A DNA stretch of 36,311 nt from Microbacterium paulum (GCF_015707995.1 NZ_JAAGRY010000031.1:1-36311), one strand, 5' to 3'; numbered from the stretch's first letter, positions 27,985 to 36,244 are shown. A program made the numbers and translations. The notes: generated by a model not told the origin, from the sequence alone.

Positions 27985-29334
27985 TTAGTCGCGTGCTCGG
28001 GCTGGGCGGCCGCGGCGCGGTTCGTCGAGCCCGAGCAGCACGCGGGTCTTCCGGCGTTCGATCACGATGAAGGTCCAGCCGATCACCCAGAGCGGCACTT
28101 GCGTGAGGAAGGCCAGCCGGAAGGCATCCAACTGGTAGGTGCTCGGTGTGCCGGCGCCCTGCAGATCGAGGGCGAGCCCGATCGCGAAGATCGCGATGAG
28201 GGCGGCGAGGAAGCCGCCGACGTTGGTGATGCCGGTGGCCGTGCTGAGGCGGTGCGCCGGGTTGTGCGTGCGGGCGTGGTCGAACGCGATCATCGAGGCC
28301 GGCCCGCCCATGGCGAGGGCGAACGCGAGGAGATACAGCAGGGCGATCGGGGCGGGCCCAGGCCACGCGATGACGATGAGCCACACGGTCGCCTGCACCG
28401 CGATCGCCGGCAGCACGAGGGCGCGCGAGCGCAGGTGGGGGATTCGCCGCGACAGATCGCCCATGATGGGACCGAGGCCCATGCCCACCACGACGTACGT
28501 CGAGAGGATCGCGGCCGCCTGCGGCTTCGACAGACCTTCGCCGGCGGTGAGGAACGGCATGCCCCACAGCAGCACGAAGGCGGTGCCGGCGAAGGGGGTC
28601 GTGAAATGCGACCAGAAGGCGAGCCGCGTGCCGGGGTGCGCCCAGGCCGCGCGGATGCCGACCCCGGTGTCCATCGAGGAGCGCACGATCTTGATCGCGC
28701 CCGTGTCGGTGTCGACCGTGACGTCGGCGCCGATCTCCGGCGGGTGATTGCGGATGAACACCGCGACGAGGATCGCGAACAGCACGCAGAGACCCGCGAT
28801 GCCGCCGAATGCGATCTCCCAGCTGGTCGCGTGCAGCAGGGATGCCAGGGGAGCGAGAGCCAAGAGCTGACCCGCCTGACCGACGAGGCCGGTGAGCTGA
28901 CTCATCAGCGGCCCGCGCTGCGCGGGGAACCATGTGGCGATGAGGCGGAGGACGCCCGGGAAGACCGCGGCGTCACCTGCACCGAGCAGCATGCGCGCGA
29001 AGATCGCGACCCCGACGCTGGGGGAGAAGGCGAGAGTCAGCTGCCCGGACGCCATCAGCAGCATGCCGATGGTCATGATCGGCCGGGCGCCGTAGCGGTC
29101 GAGCAGCAGCCCGATCGGAATCTGCATTCCGCCATAGACCGCGAGCTGCACCACGGCGAACATCGACAGCGTCGCGGCATCCGCACCGAACCGCTCAGCC
29201 GTGTCGACACCGACCGCCGACAGCGAGCTGCGGTTGACCACCGCAAGCATGTACGCCGCGACCCCGACGCCCCAGATGAGCCAGCCGCGCCACCCCGGTC
29301 CCGTTGCGGCGGAGCGCACATGGTCGAAAGTCAC
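27985..29334 (-). CDS. MFS transporter
   Basis: 449 residues, about 12 membrane helices. Helix 1 reads WGVGVAAYMLAVVNRSSLSAVGV; motif A is IGLLLDRYGARP after helix 2. The N-terminal helix with NRSS and the general layout resemble the anion:cation symporter/nitrate-type MFS branches, but I cannot name a substrate. The C-terminal tail is basic (GLDEPRRGRPARARD). The GTG start at 29334 is supported by reverse-strand TAGCGT 6 nt upstream. It is the last gene with the core-genome composition before the IS debris and the accessory island. Confidence 0.85.
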   Translation of the reverse strand: MTFDHVRSAATGPGWRGWLIWGVGVAAYMLAVVNRSSLSAVGVDTAERFGADAATLSMFAVVQLAVYGGMQIPIGLLLDRYGARPIMTIGMLLMASGQLTLAFSPSVGVAIFARMLLGAGDAAVFPGVLRLIATWFPAQRGPLMSQLTGLVGQAGQLLALAPLASLLHATSWEIAFGGIAGLCVLFAILVAVFIRNHPPEIGADVTVDTDTGAIKIVRSSMDTGVGIRAAWAHPGTRLAFWSHFTTPFAGTAFVLLWGMPFLTAGEGLSKPQAAAILSTYVVVGMGLGPIMGDLSRRIPHLRSRALVLPAIAVQATVWLIVIAWPGPAPIALLYLLAFALAMGGPASMIAFDHARTHNPAHRLSTATGITNVGGFLAALIAIFAIGLALDLQGAGTPSTYQLDAFRLAFLTQVPLWVIGWTFIVIERRKTRVLLGLDEPRRGRPARARD

Positions 29335-29340
29335 CCGTCT

Positions 29341-29346
29341 ACGCTA
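29341..29346 (-). promoter_or_regulatory. -10 element of the second MFS gene, leaderless-type
   Basis: Reverse-strand TAGCGT, followed by 6 nt and the GTG at 29334. It marks the inner edge of core-genome sequence. Confidence 0.55.
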
Positions 29347-29536
29347 CTCCTGCTGCCCGGTGTCATTGGAGATGTCACCCTCTATAATCTTCTGACCTGG
29401 GGTTTGTCGCGTCCGGTGGCACGAGCTCCGGCGTGTGGTGTGTCATCGGACATGTCAATTCTGGTGGCGTTTTGGGGGACGTTCAATTCGAGCATCACAC
29501 TTGGCTCATGGGCGAGTGGTGCCGCCTGACCGGGCC

Positions 29537-29689
29537 GGCAAAGTCGAACGGGTCGCGGTGGGCTGGGTCGACTGGTACAACGCCAGGCGACTGCACTCCA
29601 CCCTCGGCGACGTCCCACCCAATGAGCATGAGGCCGCGTACTACGCTGACCTCGAAAGACCAGCCCACCCGGTGCTGGAACCCGAATAG
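29537..29689 (+). pseudogene. C-terminal remnant of an IS3/IS481-type transposase (rve integrase core)
   Basis: About 50 codons encode VAVGWVDWYNARRLHSTLGD followed by PPNEHEAAYYADLE. The W-x-x-WYN-x-RR-x-HSxLG pattern and the xPxEHExxYY end are hallmarks of the last part of IS3-family/IS481-type transposases. The upstream open frame to 29435 has no transposase similarity and looks like IS end sequence, so the catalytic DDE residues are missing and the element is dead. It lies between the MFS gene and the restriction-modification gene. Confidence 0.85.
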
Positions 29690-29786
29690 GAACGGCAGGA
29701 ACCGGGGGCGGTTCAGAATGCGATCCCAACGGGTCCGGTAGCGGCGCGAGATCGCGTCGTAGGTGATTGGTGTCGCGCGTGCTTAG

Positions 29787-29792
29787 TAGGGT
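29787..29792 (+). promoter_or_regulatory. -10 element of the restriction-modification gene, leaderless-type
   Basis: TAGGGT is followed by 7 nt and ATG 29800. It supports this start over an in-frame GTG at 29767 upstream. Confidence 0.5.
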
Positions 29793-29799
29793 GTGGCTC

Positions 29800-32700
29800 A
29801 TGGCCACAACTGTCGACTCCGCCGTCAGCGCGCTTGGCGCCGAACTCAAGCAAAAGCTGGCGCAGCCCGTGGTCACGGGTGACCCCGAAGAACAGCTACG
29901 GACACCGCTGGACACCTTTCTGCGCGCGGCTGCTGGCGCGCTGGGTTTCACTGACGTGAACGTGATCGGCGAGGTGAAGATGGCGGACATCTCGTCCCGC
30001 CCCGACTTCGCGGTGACAATCGGCAGCGCGCTGACGGGCTTCGTCGAGGTGAAGGCGCTCGGAAAGGGAGCCGACCCACGTGCGTACAAGAACAAGCACG
30101 ACAAATCTCAGTTCGAGCGGCTTCGACTTCTCCCGAACGTGCTCTACACCGACGCCCAGTCGTGGTCGCTGTGGCAGAACGGAGATCTGGTCGGTCGTAT
30201 TGAGCGTTTCGACGGCGATGTGGCCAGCGCCGGTGCTGGCCTGGCCGCCAGCGAGTCGTTGGAAGGGCTGCTCCGAGCGTTCCTGAGCTGGACGCCGATC
30301 CCGCCGGCTAACGCAGGCGAGCTCGCTCGCGTGTCCGCGCGATTGAGTCGACTGTTGAGAGCAGAAGTGGTCTCCGAGCTCAGCGATGGCGCGCGGACTC
30401 TCCGCTCCACGGCGGATGACTGGCGGAACCTCTTGTTCCCGACAGCTGACGATGCACAGTTCGCCGACGGATATGCGCAAGCCGTCATGTTCGGCCTGCT
30501 CATCGCCCGGGCGAAAGATATCTCGATCGAGCAGGACACCGATCAGATCGGCAAGCAGCTGGGGGCGACGAACTCGTTGATCGGTCGCGCGCTCCAGGTC
30601 CTCGGAACGGTCGCAGAAGACGAATCGGGACTGAAGGCTGTCCTCGACACCGCGAAGCGGGTGCTCTCCGCGGTGGACTGGAAGAAGGTCGAGAAAGGCA
30701 GTCGCCGAGACGCCTGGCTGTACTTCTACGAGGACTTCCTCGCGACCTATGACAGCAAACTGCGTAAGCAGACCGGCAGCTACTACACGCCGATCCCCGT
30801 CGTCGCCGCGATGACAAAGCTGACCGATGAGGCGGTCCAGAACCTGCTCGAGCTGCCCGCCGGCCTTGCTGACGACACGGTCACGCTCATTGACCCGGCG
30901 ATGGGAACCGGTGCCTTCCTCCTGGAGACGCTGCGCCTCGTTGCCGAGCGCCATGCCGCTGACTACGGCCCTGCTGCGCAAGGTCCAGCGCTTACTGAAC
31001 GCCTCAAGAAGGTCATCGGCTTCGAGATCCAGCTCGGGCCGTATGCCGTGGCTCAGCTTCGCTTACTCGCCGAGCTCGCGGCACTCGGCTCGGGGGCAAC
31101 AGCGGACCACCTCAGGACCTACGTTGCCGACACGCTGAGCGACCCGAACGCCGAGCACCGCACCATCGGACAGTTCTACGAGCCGATCGCGGAGTCGCGT
31201 CGCCACGCTGACAAGGTGAAGCGGGACGAGCAGATTCTCGTTGTTCTTGGCAACCCGCCGTATAAGGACAAAGCCAAGGGCAAGGGCGGCTGGGTCGAGA
31301 GCGGCGCGAAGGACGGCTTCGTGCCGCTGGATGACTTCACGCCCCCCAAAGAGTGGAAGCTTGGGCCTCACCTCAAGCAATTGCGCAACTCCTATGTCTA
31401 CTTCTGGCGCTGGGCGACATGGAAGGTGTTCGACTCGGTCCCGCAGGACTCCCCAGGCATCGTGACTTTCATTACCGTTGCGGGCTTCCTGGATGGTGCT
31501 GGCTTCCAGCAGATGCGCGCGAAGATGCGCGAGCAGGCGACGGACATCTTCGTCGTTGACTGCTCACCGGAGGGCATGATGCCCGACACGAATACTCGGA
31601 TATTCCAAGCTGTGCCGCATCCAGTGTGCATTGTCATTGCCGTGCGCAGACCCGGCGGAAGCTCGACGGCTGCCTCTGTGAGAACTCGCACACTGGCTGC
31701 AGGCAACCGCGAGAAGAAGTTCGCGGAGCTTGCGGCCATCTCGCTCGACGATGACGGGTGGGAAGAAGTCTCCGACGCGCCGCGGTCGCCGTTCACTGCG
31801 GTCGGCGACCCGCGATGGACGCGGCATCCTCTCCTCGACGATCTGTTCACTTACGACGGTTCCGGGGCGATGACCGGTCGGACCTGGGTCATCGCTTCAG
31901 ATTCGTGGACCTTGAACGAGCGGGTGAAGGCGCTTCAATCTGAACAGCGGCTTGAGCGGCAGCGCGAGCTGTTCACAGAGGGCGCGGGCCTGAGGGTCGA
32001 CAAACCACTTACCGATGCACTCCCCGGATACACGATACGCGGGGTAGGAATCGGCGAAGACACAAGCGCCGAACCGCCGATTCGATACGCATTCCGCTCT
32101 CTCGACCGTCAGTGGATCATCCCTGACAAGCGTGTGCTGAACCGCCCCAACCCGACTCTATGGGCGACGGCATCTGGCTCGCAGGTTTATATCACCGCAC
32201 CGAACGTCGATGCGCCGAGTGGCTCCGCGGGTCTCACCGTGTGCGCCACTCCGCCCGACATGCACCACTATGGCGGTCGGGGTGGGCGCGCCTACCCGTT
32301 GTGGGCTGACGCCGCTGCAATCACGCCGAACCTGAGATCTGAAGTGCTGGACGCGCTCGAGCTCGCTTACGGACGTCCGGTGCTTGCCGACGAGGTCGCG
32401 GCGTACATCGTTGCCGTGGCGTCCCACCCTGCCTACGTCACGACCTTCGCGAGTGATCTGACGACGCCGGGGGTACGAATCCCGATGACAGCCAGAGCCG
32501 ACCTCTTCGACCGTGCAGTCGCTAACGGCAAGCGGTCCATCTGGTACCAGACCTACGGGCAGCGGATGAAACAGACAGAACAGTTGGCGAGTTTGGGAGG
32601 GGTGCCTCGGCTACCCGCCGACCGCGCCCCGCAGAACGTGACGGCGATCCCGGCCACGAACGCCGACTTCCCGAACACGCTCACCTATGACGCGGATCTT

Positions 32701-33120
32701 CAGCGCCTTTCGGTTGGTCAGGGGGTGATCGACCGGGTGACGCCGGCCATTCGCGCGTACTCCATCGACGGCGTGAACATTATCGACAAGTGGTTCTCAT
32801 ACCGGAAGCTCGACCGGTCCCGTCCCGTCATCGGAGATCGACGCGTCTCGGACCTCATGAAGATTCAGCCGGATCACTGGTTGCCTGAGTACACGACTGA
32901 CCTCGTCGACCTCCTGAACGTCATCGGCTTGCTGGTTGATCTCGAAGGCGAGCAAGCAGAGCTCCTGGCCGAGATCCTCGCTGGGGAGATCGTGGAGGAC
33001 TTGGCAGGGCTCGGCGAGGACGCGAGTTCTGCCACTCCTGCTGCGAAGCACTCGGCGAAGCAGCTTCGGGAGGAACAAGCCGGGCAGGGTAGCTTCAACT
33101 TCGATGACCTGGGTGAGTGA
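29800..33120 (+). CDS. single-chain restriction-modification protein: nuclease plus N6-adenine methyltransferase, type ISP-like
   Basis: 1106 residues. About 1-160 looks like a PD-(D/E)xK nuclease: Asp69 in SRPDFAVTI and Glu83-Val-Lys85 in GFVEVKALG. A helical spacer follows (170-320). The methyltransferase has motif X KQTGSYYTP (323-331), motif I DPAMGTGAFLLE (365-376) and motif IV LGNPPYKD (484-490), so it methylates adenine N6. From about 700 the C-terminal part contains RYAFRSLDRQWIIPDKRVLN and CATPPDMHHYGG, like the type ISP target-recognition domain. The SF2 helicase that sits between nuclease and methylase in LlaBIII-type enzymes is absent; the protein is some 500 residues shorter. It could be a type IIG-like enzyme or a methylase-based defence component. 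GC and codon bias are lower than in the core genes, pointing to transfer. No separate specificity or methylase gene is nearby. Confidence 0.85.
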   Translation: MATTVDSAVSALGAELKQKLAQPVVTGDPEEQLRTPLDTFLRAAAGALGFTDVNVIGEVKMADISSRPDFAVTIGSALTGFVEVKALGKGADPRAYKNKHDKSQFERLRLLPNVLYTDAQSWSLWQNGDLVGRIERFDGDVASAGAGLAASESLEGLLRAFLSWTPIPPANAGELARVSARLSRLLRAEVVSELSDGARTLRSTADDWRNLLFPTADDAQFADGYAQAVMFGLLIARAKDISIEQDTDQIGKQLGATNSLIGRALQVLGTVAEDESGLKAVLDTAKRVLSAVDWKKVEKGSRRDAWLYFYEDFLATYDSKLRKQTGSYYTPIPVVAAMTKLTDEAVQNLLELPAGLADDTVTLIDPAMGTGAFLLETLRLVAERHAADYGPAAQGPALTERLKKVIGFEIQLGPYAVAQLRLLAELAALGSGATADHLRTYVADTLSDPNAEHRTIGQFYEPIAESRRHADKVKRDEQILVVLGNPPYKDKAKGKGGWVESGAKDGFVPLDDFTPPKEWKLGPHLKQLRNSYVYFWRWATWKVFDSVPQDSPGIVTFITVAGFLDGAGFQQMRAKMREQATDIFVVDCSPEGMMPDTNTRIFQAVPHPVCIVIAVRRPGGSSTAASVRTRTLAAGNREKKFAELAAISLDDDGWEEVSDAPRSPFTAVGDPRWTRHPLLDDLFTYDGSGAMTGRTWVIASDSWTLNERVKALQSEQRLERQRELFTEGAGLRVDKPLTDALPGYTIRGVGIGEDTSAEPPIRYAFRSLDRQWIIPDKRVLNRPNPTLWATASGSQVYITAPNVDAPSGSAGLTVCATPPDMHHYGGRGGRAYPLWADAAAITPNLRSEVLDALELAYGRPVLADEVAAYIVAVASHPAYVTTFASDLTTPGVRIPMTARADLFDRAVANGKRSIWYQTYGQRMKQTEQLASLGGVPRLPADRAPQNVTAIPATNADFPNTLTYDADLQRLSVGQGVIDRVTPAIRAYSIDGVNIIDKWFSYRKLDRSRPVIGDRRVSDLMKIQPDHWLPEYTTDLVDLLNVIGLLVDLEGEQAELLAEILAGEIVEDLAGLGEDASSATPAAKHSAKQLREEQAGQGSFNFDDLGE

Positions 33121-33159
33121 TCCAAGAGCAACCGAGGAGTCACCGAGCTACGAATCGAT

Positions 33160-33978
33160 CTATGGAGTCGCTTTGGAGTCGTGCCATTTCGCCACCGCAG
33201 CGTGCGTCGCTCGGTGACTGATCGCCAGGATCATGAGCATCCAGTCTGATCGCGCTGACAGCGTGCCACGGACGATGCCGTCGTTGATCTCGATGTCCGA
33301 GAACGCGAGGCCGAGCGCCCCTCGGCGCATCGAGGGGTGAGTGAACCCGCTCGCGAGACGCCACATGAAGACCAGCTTCTCGTGCTCGATGCCGAGCGCC
33401 TCGCCGGCGTCGCGCACGATGGTCTCCCAGCTGGGGCGGCAGTTCTCGTACTCGTCCGCGAAGATGCCGTTCGCCGCTGCTACGTCGCGAAGGTGCTGCC
33501 TGTGCGCCTTTCGTCGAGTCGCTTCCTTGCGCACGGTGTCGTGAGTCTCCGCTGCAGTCTTGCCAACCAGGCCGCTCTTCACGAGCGCGGTGTCGAAAGT
33601 CAACTCATCGTGACCGGCCTGCAGGCGACGTACGACGCGCGTACGACGGTCCTCCGGTGCGAGCACCCATGCGGCCATGCTGGCGCTCTCAATCTGAGCC
33701 CTCAGAAGCGGGTACAGCGCGACCAAAGGCAACTCAATGGTTCCATCGTCTCGACGCAGCATGGCGCGTGAAGACTCGGCCATGTCGGCTGCCTGCATGA
33801 GGCAATAGCTGACGAACTGGCTGATCTGGATCGGGTGCGTGGCCTTGTCATCGTCTGCGAGCCGGGAGCCCTCGGCCGCTGACAGCTGTTGCTCGCGCGC
33901 GTGGTCGGCGCCTAGGGTCGCCTGCAACTCAAGGAAGCGCGCGAACGCACCAAGGAGCTTGTCGTCGTCAGTTGACAC
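33160..33978 (-). CDS. helical protein of unknown function with a HEPN-like RX6H motif
   Basis: 272 residues from GTG 33978, chosen because AGAGGG precedes it; a longer open frame upstream overlaps the divergent gene and has no family-like sequence. The protein looks all-alpha, with no signal or membrane segment. Noticeable stretches are LYPLLRAQIESASMAAWVLAP with RRTRVVRRL (helices rich in Arg/Glu) and MWRLASGFTHPSMRRG near residues 205-220. Arg207 and His214 give R-x6-H, within the Rx4-6H spacing of HEPN RNases, and SGFTHP resembles the S-x-x-H-P loop of several uncharacterised DUF5677-like families. I cannot assign a function. It is convergent with the restriction-modification gene (39-bp gap) and divergent from the coiled-coil gene. 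Confidence 0.7.
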   Translation of the reverse strand: MSTDDDKLLGAFARFLELQATLGADHAREQQLSAAEGSRLADDDKATHPIQISQFVSYCLMQAADMAESSRAMLRRDDGTIELPLVALYPLLRAQIESASMAAWVLAPEDRRTRVVRRLQAGHDELTFDTALVKSGLVGKTAAETHDTVRKEATRRKAHRQHLRDVAAANGIFADEYENCRPSWETIVRDAGEALGIEHEKLVFMWRLASGFTHPSMRRGALGLAFSDIEINDGIVRGTLSARSDWMLMILAISHRATHAAVAKWHDSKATP

Positions 33979-34105
33979 ATTTCCCTCTCGCTTGGGGCGG
34001 CTCGTTCGCCTCATTCTGGTGGGTCGATCTCCGCCCGGAGATTGCCGCGTGTCCACGGTCATTCCCCGAGACGTGGCGTTGCATTCCGATGTCGCTGCCC
34101 GCCGA

Positions 34106-34111
34106 TACATT
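34106..34111 (+). promoter_or_regulatory. -10 element of the coiled-coil membrane protein gene, leaderless-type
   Basis: TACATT is followed by 7 nt and ATG 34119. It favours this ATG over the in-frame ATG at 34089. Confidence 0.45.
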
Positions 34112-34118
34112 TCTACAC

Positions 34119-35318
34119 ATGGCGCAGACCGCGATCGAGCGATACCGACAGCACGGCGTGTGGGACCTCATTGAACTGAAGAGGGGTGCGCTCGAGACTG
34201 TCAAGTACTCACAGCAGCCGTACGAGGACAACAGGCTTACGGTCATCACGATGCTCGAAGCCGCGGCACGCTCGAAGTCGAATGCTCAGCCGGACTTGTA
34301 CGACGACACGCTGGATGCCATCGCGAACTACCTCAACCAGCTCTCCACCGACGAACAGTCATTCGCATCGTGGGCGAACCAGAATTACGTCAACGAGTTG
34401 CGGGCGCGTGTGCGGCAACTGCCTGGGCCCCCGCCTAGGCAAGTGAACGAGAGCTACCTCGTTGCGCTCGACACCGCTGTAGCCGCGCGCCAGCAGGAGT
34501 TGGACGGGGTGCGCGAAGCTCTCAACACGCTCAAGGCTGAAGCAGACGAGAAGACTGCCGAGCTCAAGAAGCTCGCCAAGGAGATCGCCGCGCAGCGGGA
34601 AAAGCTCAACGCTGATGCGGCGACAATCACGCAGGTCGTCAGCACCGCCGATGAGCAGCTGCGCCGCGAGTGGGAGTCCGCACTCGCCGCTTGGGAACAG
34701 GATCGTGACACGCGCGAAAAGGCGCACGACGACGAGATGGCGACGCACGTTCAGCTGCTGTCGACGGCAGCGCTCACGGGGCGCCGGCTGGTGGAACAGG
34801 CCGCCGGGAACCTCACCGCAACGGACTGGGCAGGTCGCGTTAAGCGGGAGCGCTGGAACGCACACGGGCTGCGATGGGCTTCGTTCGCGTTCTTCGCGGC
34901 CGCACTCTTCGTCGGGGCCTGGGTCATGTGGGTCGCGATCAGCAAAGACATGACGTTGACGATCGGCGACGGCATTCTTCGAGGCGCGCTCGTCTTGGCG
35001 CTCGTCGGAGTCGGCTCATTTCTCACTGTCGAGTCGCGCCGACACTTCAAGGAAGCCGACAGCGCGGAGGACGTGAAGCTCGCGTTGACGGCCCTGGAGC
35101 CGTTCTACGCCAGCGCCGACGACACCGAGCGTGCGAGTGCCCGCCGCACACTGGGTGACACCGTGTTCATCAAGAACACGCTGTCCAGGTTCAGCAGTCG
35201 CGATGCCGCGAAGCACTCGACGCCGTCCAACGAGCAGCTCAACCAGATCGTGGACACCATCGCCAAGGGAACCGAAGCAACAGCCAAGGCCACAAAGCTC
35301 GGCGGCACCGCGAACTGA
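34119..35318 (+). CDS. coiled-coil protein with two membrane helices, possibly DUF6161-like
   Basis: 399 residues. About 1-110 is a polar helical domain. Residues 118-205 form a long coiled coil rich in Glu/Lys/Ala (KKLAKEIAAQREKL). A linker RVKRERWNAHGLRW leads into two membrane helices (about 252-274 and 286-304) joined by a short loop, then FLTVESRRHFKEADSAEDVKL and a final helical 80 residues ending in Thr/Ala repeats. Both ends are predicted to be cytoplasmic. The ERW...H-x-LRW entry and the post-membrane RRHF...A-D-A-x-x-R pattern recall DUF6161, which I remember only as a family of unknown function; this needs a profile search. No enzyme motif is seen. The topology fits a membrane effector or scaffold next to a restriction system. 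Confidence 0.7.
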   Translation: MAQTAIERYRQHGVWDLIELKRGALETVKYSQQPYEDNRLTVITMLEAAARSKSNAQPDLYDDTLDAIANYLNQLSTDEQSFASWANQNYVNELRARVRQLPGPPPRQVNESYLVALDTAVAARQQELDGVREALNTLKAEADEKTAELKKLAKEIAAQREKLNADAATITQVVSTADEQLRREWESALAAWEQDRDTREKAHDDEMATHVQLLSTAALTGRRLVEQAAGNLTATDWAGRVKRERWNAHGLRWASFAFFAAALFVGAWVMWVAISKDMTLTIGDGILRGALVLALVGVGSFLTVESRRHFKEADSAEDVKLALTALEPFYASADDTERASARRTLGDTVFIKNTLSRFSSRDAAKHSTPSNEQLNQIVDTIAKGTEATAKATKLGGTAN

Positions 35319-35471
35319 TTTGCCCTCCCCGGGAATCCAGCGGGCAGTCTTAAATCTGTGAGCTTACGCGACGATGGCAGCTACATGTGTCGTGGTTGGC
35401 CCGCTCGCTCCTCTGCCCGCGCGAGGGGCGCTCAACGCGCCGGCTGTAGGCAGCCGGGTGATGGCCCGCGG

Positions 35472-36050
35472 CTACTGCTGGGGGTCGGCAAGAGCGCGGT
35501 GCAGCGTGCTCCTGTCTACCTCGTACCGGCGGGCGACTTCAGCCTTCGGAACGCCGGTCGAGATGAGTTGGCGTGCCTCGTCGAGTTGGACGGGCGTAAG
35601 CTTTCGAGCTCGACCGCGGTATCGGCCTTCCGCTTTGGCGATCCGGATGCCCTCGGCCTGGCGTTCCCGGATGAGCGCGCGTTCAAACTCAGCGAACGCG
35701 CCAAGCATGTGCAGCATCAGCTGTGAGAGAGGGTCATTCGTGTCGGGGGAGTAGGTCTGCCCCTCCTTGACGAACTGCACCGCCGCGCCCTTGCCGATGA
35801 TTTCGTCGACGATGTCCCGCATGTCCCGCAGCGATCGTGCGAGCCGGTCCATCGACGCAACGCGAACGGTGTCGCCGTCGCGGATGTACTTGGTGCATTC
35901 GTCAAGGGCAGTGCGGTTGTTGCGGCTGCCCCCGCTGACCTTGTCGGAGAAGACTCGGTCGACTTCGCCGATTGCTTCGAGTTGGCGGGCGAGGTTCTGG
36001 TCGTCGCTGCTGACGCGGACGTATCCGACTGTTTGTGTGCGTTGCGGCAT
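35472..36050 (-). CDS. serine recombinase, Tn3 resolvase/invertase family
   Basis: 192 residues, a normal length for a small serine recombinase. VGYVRVSSDDQNLARQL holds catalytic Ser14 with the conserved Arg12; RVASMDRLARSLRDM is the second catalytic block with the essential Arg residues (DRLARS), and FAEFERALIRERQAEG is the long dimer helix E. The C-terminal helix-turn-helix (QLISTGVPKAEVARRYEVDRST) binds DNA. It could be the resolvase of a lost Tn3-type transposon or a DNA invertase; no Tn3 transposase is seen in the window. A possible -10 (reverse-strand TAGAGT near 36094) lies about 45 nt upstream. The perfect palindrome at 36135-36150 is 85 bp upstream, where a res-like site could lie. 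Confidence 0.92.
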   Translation of the reverse strand: MPQRTQTVGYVRVSSDDQNLARQLEAIGEVDRVFSDKVSGGSRNNRTALDECTKYIRDGDTVRVASMDRLARSLRDMRDIVDEIIGKGAAVQFVKEGQTYSPDTNDPLSQLMLHMLGAFAEFERALIRERQAEGIRIAKAEGRYRGRARKLTPVQLDEARQLISTGVPKAEVARRYEVDRSTLHRALADPQQ

Positions 36051-36134
36051 CTCTAGATCCCTGCCCAGTTTCGTTGCGATCTCCTCGGAAGGACTCTATC
36101 GCCACGCCCTCAGGTCAGGTATCGGTGTGTTGTG

Positions 36135-36150
36135 TTGGGGTATACCCCAA
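36135..36150. repeat. 16-bp perfect palindrome upstream of the recombinase
   Basis: TTGGGGTATACCCCAA is identical to its reverse complement. It lies 85 bp upstream of the recombinase start. It could be an operator, part of a res/crossover site or an IS end; the sequence does not decide. Confidence 0.7.
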
Positions 36151-36244
36151 AGCAACGCTCGCTACTCGCTCGGGTTCTCCCATCCGCTAGATGCTTCCCC
36201 GAGCTTGTCAAGTTGTGTGTGTAAGTGGGCCTTGCCTCGGGGTG

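Larger units (their letters stand above)
29347..29799. mobile_element. insertion-sequence debris at the island boundary
   Basis: About 450 bp without an intact gene. It contains two 17-mers, TGTCATTGGAGATGTCA (29361-29377) and TGTCATCGGACATGTCA (29441-29457), 15 of 17 identical and exactly 80 bp apart. They resemble the terminal sequences of IS3/IS481-type elements. A transposase tail follows (29537-29689). An AT-rich TATAAT (29383-29388) is unusual for this genome. The stretch after 29690 shows nothing recognisable until the promoter at 29787. The arrangement suggests at least two nested or successive insertions. Confidence 0.6.

Noticed and set aside
29433..29741. Open frame of 102 codons across the IS debris
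   Set aside because: It is out of frame with the recognisable transposase tail and has no similarity of its own.
35319..35471. Gene or RNA in the gap between the coiled-coil gene and the recombinase
   Set aside because: Short open frames here run into the antisense of the recombinase, show no family resemblance and no start signal; no tRNA or other folded RNA could be recognised.
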